Below, in pieces: positions 1 to 6,341 of a stretch of DNA of 6,754 bases. The stretch spans positions 1 through 6,754 of the forward strand of contig JAITLF010000402.1 in assembly GCA_031278025.1 (NCBI GenBank), in the 5' to 3' direction. Positions within the stretch are counted from its first letter, which is position 1. Each line of letters opens with the position of its first letter. The notes beneath the pieces were generated by a model, which saw only the letters and a list, made by a program, of their open reading frames with translations, was not told the origin of the DNA and did not search any database. This stretch comes from Treponema sp. Its GTDB lineage: Bacteria > Spirochaetota > Spirochaetia > Treponematales > Breznakiellaceae. Made by a program: the position numbers and the translations under genes.

Positions 1-654
1 AATAACTTCGGGCCGGGTGAGGGAGGAAGTGTCGATGGCGCTCAGGGATCCGGATCTTCCCAGGTTCAGGGGGATGAGCATATGGGTACGGCCCGGCCAT
101 TCGTCGAAACGCACCGATAACCCGGCCTTCTCCCGGTCCACATACTGAATGACAGCGGTTTTATACCTGCCGCCGAAATAATCCCAGTTTCCCCGAAAAA
201 CCGCGTTGTAAATGGTAATGTACTCCGCCAAAAGCGAGGCGTCTCCCTCCGAATAACTGTAGGCCGATTCCAGGTAGCCCCGGATAATGAGCCTGAGATT
301 CCGTATATGATCGACCCCTACATCCACCCCAAGGCCGAAAATGTCCGCATCGAGCCTGTCGCCCTCGGGATCGCTTATCGAGTGGATCACAAAATAGCGG
401 TTCGCGGTTCCGTGGCGCGTTGTGCCCGCGCTTCCCGCATTGGCCGCCGCGCCCAGCGTAGTCCCGATTCCCAGTATCTGGTTACGGGTTTCGATACGGG
501 CGTAGGGCCCCTCGTAATTGATAAAGTCTACCGAAGCGGAACCGGCCGCGCCCAGTTCCTCCCTGTCAACCGGCTGGGCAAAAACAAACGCCGGAAACAG
601 GATCAGCGCGCATAAAGCAAACCGTAAAACACGGGATCTTGTCATATATTTCAT
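1..654 (-). CDS. P83/100-family secreted spirochete protein, N-terminal part (runs off left edge)
   Basis: The gene starts at the ATG at 654-652 and stays open for 218 codons to the window edge, so the C-terminal part is missing. Residues 1-26 form a classic signal peptide: a basic start (K2, R6, R8, R11), a hydrophobic core, and a likely signal peptidase I site after FVFA (A26/Q27). The mature part matches the N-terminal domain of Borrelia P83/100 as I remember it: VDFINYEGPY at 42-51, an ILGIG stretch, a YF..H.ISD block, then ITIYNAVFRGNWDYFGG, EKAGLS and a W-G-(K/R)-T..-IPL block. Borrelia P83/100 is an immunodominant antigen of uncertain molecular function, and family members usually continue into a charged, coiled-coil-prone region that would lie outside the window. 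An in-frame ATG at 645 (M4) is an alternative start; neither start has a clear Shine-Dalgarno. It is the last visible gene of the leftward group. Family assignment is fairly sure; function is not known. Confidence 0.85.
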   Translation of the reverse strand, partial: MKYMTRSRVLRFALCALILFPAFVFAQPVDREELGAAGSASVDFINYEGPYARIETRNQILGIGTTLGAAANAGSAGTTRHGTANRYFVIHSISDPEGDRLDADIFGLGVDVGVDHIRNLRLIIRGYLESAYSYSEGDASLLAEYITIYNAVFRGNWDYFGGRYKTAVIQYVDREKAGLSVRFDEWPGRTHMLIPLNLGRSGSLSAIDTSSLTRPEVI

Positions 655-665
655 CTTTATTAAAT

Positions 666-692
666 ACTATAGTGAAGTATCCGTAAAATCAA
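666..692 (-). promoter_or_regulatory. Candidate promoter for the P83/100-family gene
   Basis: On the minus strand a TTGATT (692-687) is followed after 15 bases by TATAGT (671-666), a passable sigma-70 -35/-10 pair with a short spacer. Transcription would begin near 659, only a few bases before the ATG at 654. That gives an almost leaderless transcript and fits the lack of a Shine-Dalgarno. If translation starts at the ATG at 645 instead, the leader is about 14 bases. The site lies in the 99-base gap after lepA, so the gene can be transcribed separately from lepA. Confidence 0.4.
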
Positions 693-753
693 GTTTTTAA
701 GGGGGCTGTTACTGCGCGGCGGCGGCAAGCGGGCACCGGCCCGTCCGGGCGGC

Positions 754-2562
754 CTATTCGTCCTTTGTTTTAAGGACGGCGAGGAAGGCGCTCTGGGGCA
801 GTTCCACATCGCCGACAAGTTTCATCCGCTTCTTGCCCTCTTTCTGCTTTTCCAACAGCTTGCGCTTGCGGGTAATGTCGCCGCCGTAGCACTTGGCAAG
901 CACATCCTTGCGCAGCGCGTTCACCGTTTCGCGGGCGATGATCTGGCTGCCGATGGCGCCCTGAATCGGTATCTTGAACTGCTGCCGGGGAATCTCGTCA
1001 CGCAGGCGCTCGCACACGACCCGCGCCCGGTTGTAGGCGTTTCCCCGGAACACAAGCTGCGACAGGGCGTCTACCGGCTTTCCGTTGAGGAGTATGTCAA
1101 GCTTTGCCAGTTCCGCCGGTTTATAATCGGTAATGTCATAATCAAAAGACGCATAACCCCGGCTGGTACTTTTCAGGCGGTCATAAAAATCGAACAGCAC
1201 TTCCGCAAGCGGCATGTCGAAGATCAGCTCCACGCGCTTTTCGTCCAGGTAGGTCATGTTGGTCTGTACGCCGCGCTTTTCCATGCAGAGCGTCATGATA
1301 TTGCCGAGAAACTGTGTAGGGGTGATGATCGACGCGCGGATATAAGGCTCCTCGGCGCCCTCGACAAGACCCTCGTCGGGGTATTCGGTTGGATTGTCCA
1401 CGAAAATTTCCCCGCCGCCGTTCCGCGGCTTTACCTTGTACTTGACCGACGGCGCGGTAAAAATAACGGACTGATCGAATTCCCGCTCAAGCCGTTCCTG
1501 TATCACCTCAAGATGAAGCAGCCCCAAAAACCCGCAGCGGAAACCGAAGCCCAGCGCGGCGGAGGAATCCTTCTCGTAGACAAGCGAGGCGTCGTTCAAT
1601 TTCAGTTTTTCAAGGCTCGCCTTGAGCTCCTCGTAGTCATTGGAATCCACCGGATATATCGAGGAAAACACCACGGGCTTTACCTCCCGGAAACCCGGCA
1701 GGGGCGCGTCACAGGGCCTCTCCACGCCGGTTACCGTATCTCCCACGCGCACGTCGCTCACGGTCTTTACCCCGGCAATGATGTAACCCACGCTGCCGGC
1801 GCCAAGGGAGTCAGTTTCCACCAGGGCAAGCTTGAAAACACCCACGGTCTCCACCTCGTACTCGCCGAGCGAGGACATAAAACGTATCTTCATGCCCTTT
1901 TTTACCGTGCCGTCAAAGATCCGTATATGTACCACTACCCCCCGGTAGGGATCGTAATGGCAGTCAAAGATAAGCGCCCTAAGCGGCGCGTCTTCGCTGC
2001 CCTCCGGCGCGGGGATACGGCGTACAATAGCCTCGAAAAGCCCGTCAACCCCGGTCCCCAGTTTGGCCGAAACGGGGATCGCCTCGTCCGGATCAAGCCC
2101 CAGGTCCTTTTCGATCTGGGCCCTGGCCGCGGGAATATCGGCCGCCTGCATGTCGATCTTGTTTATCACCGGGATAATTTCCAGGTTGTGTTCCAGGGCC
2201 AAGTACATGTTGGACAAGGTTTGGGCCTGCACCCCCTGGGTGGCGTCGACCAGAAGCAAGGCCCCCTCGCAGGAACTTATCGCCCTGGATACCTCGTAGC
2301 TAAAGTCAACGTGGCCCGGCGTATCCACCAGGTTAAGCTCATACTCGCGCCCGTCTTTGGCCGCGTAGGGAATAGTCACCGCCTGGCTCTTGATCGTGAT
2401 CCCGCGCTCCCGCTCAATGTCCATATTGTCGAGAATCTGGCTCCGGAAATCCCGGTCCTCCACCAGACGGCCCTTCTGGATAAGTCTGTCCGCCAGGGTG
2501 GACTTGCCGTGGTCAATATGGGCGATGATGCAAAAATTACGGATGCAGCCGCTTTTCGTCAT
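754..2562 (-). CDS. lepA: Elongation factor 4 (LepA), ribosome-associated translational GTPase
   Basis: This 602-residue protein has the normal full length for LepA/EF4, a cytoplasmic GTPase that acts on the 70S ribosome, proposed to back-translocate stalled ribosomes or to help initiation and 30S biogenesis. The G domain motifs are intact: G1 AHIDHGKST (14-22), the switch I region RERGITI (51-57), G3 DTPGH (80-84), G4 NKID (134-137) and G5 SAK (165-167). An EF-G-like domain II and domains III and V follow. The C-terminal domain unique to LepA ends in the typical KKRMK..G.VE.PQ.AFLAVLK pattern near residues 577-597. The start at 2562 gives the usual short leader before the G1 motif; only a weak AGAG lies upstream. 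It lies 193 bases after the hemerythrin gene on the same strand. No truncation or unusual residue was seen. Confidence 0.98.
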   Translation of the reverse strand: MTKSGCIRNFCIIAHIDHGKSTLADRLIQKGRLVEDRDFRSQILDNMDIERERGITIKSQAVTIPYAAKDGREYELNLVDTPGHVDFSYEVSRAISSCEGALLLVDATQGVQAQTLSNMYLALEHNLEIIPVINKIDMQAADIPAARAQIEKDLGLDPDEAIPVSAKLGTGVDGLFEAIVRRIPAPEGSEDAPLRALIFDCHYDPYRGVVVHIRIFDGTVKKGMKIRFMSSLGEYEVETVGVFKLALVETDSLGAGSVGYIIAGVKTVSDVRVGDTVTGVERPCDAPLPGFREVKPVVFSSIYPVDSNDYEELKASLEKLKLNDASLVYEKDSSAALGFGFRCGFLGLLHLEVIQERLEREFDQSVIFTAPSVKYKVKPRNGGGEIFVDNPTEYPDEGLVEGAEEPYIRASIITPTQFLGNIMTLCMEKRGVQTNMTYLDEKRVELIFDMPLAEVLFDFYDRLKSTSRGYASFDYDITDYKPAELAKLDILLNGKPVDALSQLVFRGNAYNRARVVCERLRDEIPRQQFKIPIQGAIGSQIIARETVNALRKDVLAKCYGGDITRKRKLLEKQKEGKKRMKLVGDVELPQSAFLAVLKTKDE

Positions 2563-2686
2563 TGCTCTATCAAAGCATATTTTCGACCTTTTTTAAAGGG
2601 CCCGGGGAGTATGCAGGCAGAAGTAAGGGGGCGGTTCCACAACCCATTTCTTCTTCGTGCTAAAGACCTTGTATATAAGTCAGAAA

Positions 2687-2730
2687 GGGGCAGCCGTCCC
2701 CTGCGGGCACGCACGGTTACTCCCTGCCCC
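2687..2730 (-). terminator. Possible terminator or structured leader between hemerythrin and lepA genes
   Basis: GGGGCAG (2687-2693) and CTGCCCC (2724-2730) form a perfect 7-bp inverted repeat. Inside it CCGT (2694-2697) can pair with ACGG (2713-2716), and CCC/GGC-type pairing closes the apex. Read on the minus strand, the stem ends in CTGCCCC followed by TTTCT, a short and imperfect U-tract. It starts 25 bases after the hemerythrin stop, which is where a terminator would be expected. The poor T-run makes this uncertain; it could instead be part of the lepA leader. Confidence 0.3.
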
Positions 2731-2755
2731 CGGGCCTGTCTGTCAATCCATCTTT

Positions 2756-3208
2756 TTACTGACCTGCCCCGGCCGCCTTGAGTGTTCCCTTGCGTTTCAG
2801 GCTGTGGATAAAGTCGGCGTACTGCTTGTCGTGAATCGCGATGTGGGTAAGTATCCATTCTTTAAGAAACTTCGCGAAGTTGACCGGGACTATATGCTTT
2901 CCCTCCTCAAAACTCTTCGCGTCCTCCAGCACCCGTTTAACAAAACTCTCGTGTTGTCTTTTATGCTCCGCCGCCAAAGGGTATTTAATATTTTCAAAAA
3001 TCTTCTCCTCCGCGGAGAAATGATACTTTACATAATCAACCGTTGAATGGAGTATCTTTCGAAAAGTATTTCCGGCGGACTGATCCCCCTCCTTACAACT
3101 GTTAAAAAGCTCATTGGTCAGCTTGAGCAGTTCCTTGTGCTGATCATCAATAAGCTGAATCCCCGTTGAATATTTTTCGTCCCATGCGACAAAAGACCCG
3201 TTCAGCAT
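2756..3208 (-). CDS. Stand-alone bacterial hemerythrin
   Basis: A 150-residue single-domain hemerythrin, the typical size of bacterial stand-alone forms. All seven di-iron ligands expected for the four-helix bundle are visible: H24 (in DDQHKEL), H63 and E67 (HFSAE), H82 and H86 (HKRQH), and H122 with D127 (HIAIHD). The N-terminal W9 and the G16-I17..D21..H24 pattern are also typical. Such proteins bind O2 reversibly at a non-haem di-iron site and are credited with oxygen delivery or sensing, or with iron storage or detoxification; which applies here cannot be seen. There is no signal peptide, membrane segment or fused signalling domain, so it should be cytoplasmic. The ATG at 3208 is chosen because GAGGAGGAG (3223-3215) is an excellent Shine-Dalgarno with the GGAGG core 8 bases away. 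An upstream TTG at 3259 would place the start in front of the likely -10 box. It is transcribed divergently from argG. Confidence 0.95.
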   Translation of the reverse strand: MLNGSFVAWDEKYSTGIQLIDDQHKELLKLTNELFNSCKEGDQSAGNTFRKILHSTVDYVKYHFSAEEKIFENIKYPLAAEHKRQHESFVKRVLEDAKSFEEGKHIVPVNFAKFLKEWILTHIAIHDKQYADFIHSLKRKGTLKAAGAGQ

Positions 3209-3214
3209 ATTTAG

Positions 3215-3223
3215 CTCCTCCTC
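3215..3223 (-). promoter_or_regulatory. Strong ribosome binding site of the hemerythrin gene
   Basis: The minus strand reads GAGGAGGAG, with 6 bases between its end and the ATG at 3208. It fixes the hemerythrin start and is the strongest Shine-Dalgarno on the minus strand here; lepA and the P83/100 gene have only weak ones. Confidence 0.85.
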
Positions 3224-3247
3224 GTGTACCACCCCGCTTTTTAAGAA

Positions 3248-3276
3248 ATTATACGACAAAGTAAAGAATTGTGGAA
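3248..3276 (-). promoter_or_regulatory. Likely hemerythrin promoter
   Basis: A perfect TATAAT lies at 3253-3248 on the minus strand. At a 17-base spacing the -35 position holds TTCCAC (3276-3271), a poor match, so an activator may assist. The predicted start of transcription near 3241 leaves a leader of about 33 bases containing the strong Shine-Dalgarno. Confidence 0.55.
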
Positions 3277-3544
3277 GACGGACGGCATCTCCGTAAAACC
3301 TGCTTCAGAATTTGGGCGCATCCGGCCTGCGGCCGGACCGGGCTATCCGCTTGTATCTTTTTCGCCCGCGGCAAAAAAGGATACCGCTTCTATCCCTTGC
3401 GCCGCTTCGCGTTCAGGTCCGGCAATGATGGAAAATTCATGTGCGGCCAACGGCACGGTATTATCTTCTTGTATCTCAAGGCGTCCCCGCGGGCGGCCGA
3501 ATAGTTACAAAAGTAAATGATATTACCCTGTGTATATCCCATCC
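3277..3544. other. Non-coding part of the divergent hemerythrin/argG intergenic region
   Basis: No convincing gene was found here. Two overlapping plus-strand open frames (about 77 and 83 codons) lack ribosome binding sites, hydrophobic-core patterning and recognisable motifs. The stretch contains the nested inverted-repeat element at 3315-3403. Between it and argG are small inverted repeats in AT-richer DNA: TTAC-AAAA-GTAA (3505-3516) and GATAT-N10-ATATC (3519-3538). The 3404-3500 part is GC-rich with no feature I can name. Confidence 0.6.
3315..3403. repeat. Compact nested inverted-repeat element (candidate structured RNA or palindromic repeat)
   Basis: Three helices fit together. P1 is GGCGCA (3315-3320) with TGCGCC (3398-3403). 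P2 starts on the next base: TCCGGCC (3321-3327), loop TGC, GGCCGGA (3331-3337). P3 pairs GTATC (3353-3357) with GATAC (3380-3384) and TTTTT (3358-3362) with AAAAA (3374-3378), leaving G3379 bulged; it is capped by GCC (3364-3366)/GGC (3370-3372) around CGC. The joining strands share a near-identical direct repeat, CCGCTTGTATC (3347-3357) and CCGCTTCTATC (3384-3394). The base pairing is seen directly. Whether it acts as RNA or as a DNA repeat is not known, and either strand could be the relevant one. It matches no RNA family I can name. Confidence 0.5.
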
Positions 3545-3577
3545 TTGACCTTGGCTATAGTATTGAAATGTGATACT
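3545..3577 (+). promoter_or_regulatory. Candidate argGH promoter with overlapping inverted repeat
   Basis: Two overlapping possibilities are visible. TATAGT (3556-3561) is a good -10 without a good -35 and would give a leader of about 30 bases. TG-T-GATACT (3569-3577) is an extended -10; TTGACC (3545-3550) is a good -35 hexamer but sits 21 bases from GATACT and 18 from TGTGAT. AGTAT (3559-3563) and ATACT (3573-3577) form an inverted repeat across this region that could be an operator. Which box is used cannot be decided from sequence. Confidence 0.4.
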
Positions 3578-3599
3578 GTCATTCCAAGGAGCTAAAGTC

Positions 3600-4865
3600 A
3601 TGAAAAAAAAGATCGTGCTTGCCTATTCGGGCGGGCTGGATACGACGGCGATTATTCCCTGGTTAAAAGAAAACCAGGACTGTGAAGTTATCGCGGTTTG
3701 TGTAGATGTGGGTCAGGAAGCTGACTGGCAGACTATAAAGCAGCGGGCCTTGGATACGGGGGCCGAATCCTGTGTTGTTGTGGATGCAAAGAAAGAATAC
3801 GTTGAAGAATATGTGTGGCCCGCCCTCAAGGCAAACGCCCTTTACGAGGACAAGTACCTTTTGGGGACTTCTACGGCGCGTCCCCTGATCGCCAAGGTGC
3901 TGGTGGATACGGCCCGGAAAGAGAAAGCCCACGCCATAGCCCACGGGGCTACCGGCAAGGGAAACGACCAGGTGCGTTTCGATCTGGGAATAATGGCCTT
4001 CGCGCCGGACCTGGAGATTATCGCCCCGTGGCGGACCTGGCGGCTTAAAAGCCGCGAAGACGAGATCCGCTACCTTCAGAGGCGGAAACTCCCGGTCCCC
4101 ATGAAAAAAAGGGATTCTTACAGCAGGGACGATAATCTCTGGCATATTTCGCACGAGGGGCTTGAGCTTGAGGATCCTTCCAATGAACCTGATCTGAAGC
4201 GTATGCTCAAAATGACGGTTCTCCCGGAAAAAGCGCCCAATAAACCTGAATACGTGGAAATTGACTTTGAAAAGGGGATCCCGGTAGCGGTGAACGACAG
4301 GGAGATGGACGGAGTTACGCTGATCCGGACCCTGAACAGGATAGGCGGGGCCCACGGGGTAGGCATCGTCGATCTGGTGGAAAACCGGGTGGTGGGGATG
4401 AAGAGCCGGGGCATCTACGAAACTCCCGGGGGAAGCATACTCTACTACGCGCACCAGGAACTGGAACATATATGCCTTGACCGGCAGACTTATGCCTTTA
4501 AACAGCAGGCGGCGCAAAAAATGGCCGAGTTGATCTACGGGGGCCTCTGGTTTACCCCGTTACGGGAGGCGCTTTCCGCCTTTGTGGACAGCACGCAGAA
4601 GACCGTTACCGGCAAGGTACGGCTTAAACTTTACAAGGGCGGCATCAGCGCCGCCGGCGTAAATTCTCCGTATTCGCTGTACAACGCGAATATCGCCAGT
4701 TTTACTACCGGCGACCTCTACGATCACGCGGACGCCAGGGGCTTTATCCGGCTTTACGGGCTTCCGGTTCTTGTCCGATCGCTCCTCAATCTGAACGGTA
4801 AAATGGCAGCCAAATCCGCGGAGAAAGACAAGCCCGCTGCCCGCGCGCGGAAGGGGCAGAAGTAG
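3600..4865 (+). CDS. argG: Argininosuccinate synthase
   Basis: This 421-residue cytoplasmic enzyme joins citrulline and aspartate at the cost of ATP (to AMP and PPi) to give argininosuccinate, the penultimate step of arginine synthesis. The N-terminal nucleotide-binding domain has the PP-loop AYSGGLDT (8-15). LGTSTARP (88-95) and [13 protein letters not shown] (115-127) are the conserved substrate-binding blocks, and [11 protein letters not shown] (177-187) is also typical. The synthetase domain continues to the usual [26 protein letters not shown] block. The last 20 or so residues are a Lys/Ala/Arg-rich tail of low complexity that makes it slightly longer than the usual 400. The ATG at 3600 is chosen because AAGGAG (3586-3591) sits 8 bases upstream; a GTG at 3570 in the same frame has no such site. 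argH follows after 42 bases with no terminator between, so the two probably form an operon. Confidence 0.98.
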   Translation: MKKKIVLAYSGGLDTTAIIPWLKENQDCEVIAVCVDVGQEADWQTIKQRALDTGAESCVVVDAKKEYVEEYVWPALKANALYEDKYLLGTSTARPLIAKVLVDTARKEKAHAIAHGATGKGNDQVRFDLGIMAFAPDLEIIAPWRTWRLKSREDEIRYLQRRKLPVPMKKRDSYSRDDNLWHISHEGLELEDPSNEPDLKRMLKMTVLPEKAPNKPEYVEIDFEKGIPVAVNDREMDGVTLIRTLNRIGGAHGVGIVDLVENRVVGMKSRGIYETPGGSILYYAHQELEHICLDRQTYAFKQQAAQKMAELIYGGLWFTPLREALSAFVDSTQKTVTGKVRLKLYKGGISAAGVNSPYSLYNANIASFTTGDLYDHADARGFIRLYGLPVLVRSLLNLNGKMAAKSAEKDKPAARARKGQK

Positions 4866-4895
4866 CAGATGCGGCCCGCAGGCTGAGTGGGTGCG

Positions 4896-4901
4896 AAGGA
4901 G
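4896..4901 (+). promoter_or_regulatory. Ribosome binding site that sets a TTG start for argH
   Basis: AAGGAG is followed by six bases (TTATCT) and then TTG at 4908, the normal spacing. The other in-frame candidate, GTG at 4887, lies upstream of this site and has only a weak AGG before it, so the TTG start is preferred. No ATG occurs in frame before the conserved N-terminal block. Confidence 0.8.
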
Positions 4902-4907
4902 TTATCT

Positions 4908-6341
4908 TTGCCGGAAAAAACCAAAACAAGCGAAGGTTCGGCCGCTTTTTCGAAGAAGCCGGCGGTACTTTGGGCGGGGAGGCTTGCGGAAAAGCCCGAA
5001 GAAGAGGCTTTCGCGTTTCAATCCTCGATTGGTGTCGACAAGCGGCTGGCCCTTGACGACATAAAGGGAAGCCGGGCCCATGCGGTCATGCTGGGGAAAC
5101 AGGGCATTATCCCCCGGGAAACGGCCGAAGCCCTGGACGCGGAACTGCTCAAAATTGCCGAAGAAATTATAGCGGGCGAACTGGAGATCGACCTTCACTC
5201 CGAGGATATCCATTCGTTTATCGAGGGGATCCTTACCGAGAAACTGGGGGCGCCCGGACGCATGGTTCATGCGGGGAGAAGCCGGAACGACCAGGTTGTC
5301 CTTGACTTCAGAGTCAACCTGAAACGGGCGGTGCCGGAGATTCGGGCGGAGCTTGCGGAAACGATACGGGCGCTGCTTAATACGGCGGAAAAACACGCGG
5401 CCGCGATCATGCCCGGTTACACCCACCTACAGCGGGCCCAGCCGGTAACTCTGGGGCATCACCTGACTGCCTGGTGCGCCGCCCTGGAGCGGGATTTCAC
5501 CCGCTTCGGCGACGCCCTGAAGCGGCTGGATCTGTGCCCGCTGGGAGCCGGCGCCCTTGCCGGGTCAACGCTTCCGCTGGACAGGGAGGCAACGGCGCGT
5601 CTCCTGGGTTTCAGCGGGCCCAGCCTTAACTCCATGGATTCGGTTGCGGACAGGGATTTTGCCCTGGAACTTGCCTCGGCCGCGGCGATACTTTCAGTTC
5701 ACCTTTCCCGTTTCTGCGAGGATATTGTTATCTGGGCCAGCGAGGAATTCGGCTTTATCGATCTGGCCGAAAAGTGGAGTACCGGTTCTTCCATTATGCC
5801 CCAGAAAAAGAACCCCGATTTCGCGGAGCTTATCCGGGGTAAATCCGGCAGGACTATCGGCAATCTGGTTACGCTTCTTACCCTGCTCAAGGGGTTGCCC
5901 TACGCCTATAACAAGGATCTGCAGGAAGACAAGGAGGCGCTTTTCGATACCCTGGATACGGTCCGGTCCTGCCTGCGTATGTTCCGGGGGATGATGTCAA
6001 GCGCCCGGTTCAACACCGGCCGCATGGAGGCCGCCTGTTCCGGCGGTTTTCTGGAGGCCACCGATGTAGCGGAATACCTGGTCCGCAAGGGCCTCCCCTT
6101 CCGTCTGGCCCACGAAGTTGCCGCCGGCCTGGTACGCGACTGCATTGACGCAGGCCGGAAGGGCATCGCGGAATGGTCCCTGGCCGAACTGAAGAAGCGT
6201 TCCCCGCTGTTCGAGGCCGATGTTTACGGGGCGATTACCCCGGCGGCGATGGTAGCTGCCCGGAGCATTTCCGGCGGTCCCGCGCCGGAGGAAATTCTCC
6301 GCCAGATAGAGGTGTTGCGCAAACAGGTTTCAGGGGTCTAA
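4908..6341 (+). CDS. argH: Argininosuccinate lyase
   Basis: The enzyme cleaves argininosuccinate to arginine and fumarate, the last step of arginine synthesis. It belongs to the fumarase/aspartase superfamily, cytoplasmic homotetramers whose active sites are built from three subunits. Signature blocks are complete: HAGRSRNDQV (121-130), PGYTHLQRAQP with the catalytic-site H173 (169-179), and the superfamily signature GSSIMPQKKNP (293-303), whose flexible loop carries the catalytic serine. With the TTG start the product is 477 residues, a little longer than the usual 450-470. The excess is a polar N-terminal stretch of about 20 residues before W22. The near-invariant N-terminal LWGGRF is LWAGRL here (W22-A23-G24-R25-L26). 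It follows argG by 42 bases as the second gene of an argGH unit. Its TAA overlaps the end of a convergent small ORF. The function is not in doubt. Confidence 0.97.
   Translation: MPEKTKTSEGSAAFSKKPAVLWAGRLAEKPEEEAFAFQSSIGVDKRLALDDIKGSRAHAVMLGKQGIIPRETAEALDAELLKIAEEIIAGELEIDLHSEDIHSFIEGILTEKLGAPGRMVHAGRSRNDQVVLDFRVNLKRAVPEIRAELAETIRALLNTAEKHAAAIMPGYTHLQRAQPVTLGHHLTAWCAALERDFTRFGDALKRLDLCPLGAGALAGSTLPLDREATARLLGFSGPSLNSMDSVADRDFALELASAAAILSVHLSRFCEDIVIWASEEFGFIDLAEKWSTGSSIMPQKKNPDFAELIRGKSGRTIGNLVTLLTLLKGLPYAYNKDLQEDKEALFDTLDTVRSCLRMFRGMMSSARFNTGRMEAACSGGFLEATDVAEYLVRKGLPFRLAHEVAAGLVRDCIDAGRKGIAEWSLAELKKRSPLFEADVYGAITPAAMVAARSISGGPAPEEILRQIEVLRKQVSGV

Noticed and set aside
759..778. Perfect inverted repeat CGTCCTT-N6-AAGGACG at the 3' end of lepA
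   Set aside because: It lies within the last codons of lepA and no T-run follows on the minus strand, so it is a poor terminator and probably a coding coincidence.
1513..2781. Long plus-strand open frame (about 420 codons) opposite lepA
   Set aside because: It is antisense to a complete, motif-perfect lepA and has no recognisable domain. Its length follows from lepA codon usage on the other strand.
2559..2858. Minus-strand 99-codon frame ending in TGA overlapping the lepA ATG
   Set aside because: Its first third lies inside the hemerythrin gene in another frame and the rest crosses the GC-rich stem. The ATGA overlap with lepA is tempting for translational coupling but unsupported by any start signal.
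3209..3259. Longer hemerythrin start at TTG 3259
   Set aside because: The extension would contain the TATAAT box and the strong Shine-Dalgarno; ATG 3208 is correctly spaced from that site.
3413..3422. TCAGGTCCGG, which recalls the conserved core of bacterial SRP RNA
   Set aside because: The following bases lack the GGAA-type tetraloop and the AGCAGC side of the core helix, so it is not a 4.5S RNA.
3269..3520. Two overlapping plus-strand frames of about 80 codons in the hemerythrin/argG gap
   Set aside because: No ribosome binding site and no family resemblance. The frames run through the nested inverted repeats, which explain their composition better than coding does.
3663..4517. Minus-strand open frame of about 280 codons opposite argG
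   Set aside because: Antisense shadow of an intact argG, with no motifs or ribosome binding site.
4902..5426. Minus-strand open frame of about 170 codons opposite the argH 5' part
   Set aside because: Antisense shadow of a conserved gene, with no motifs.
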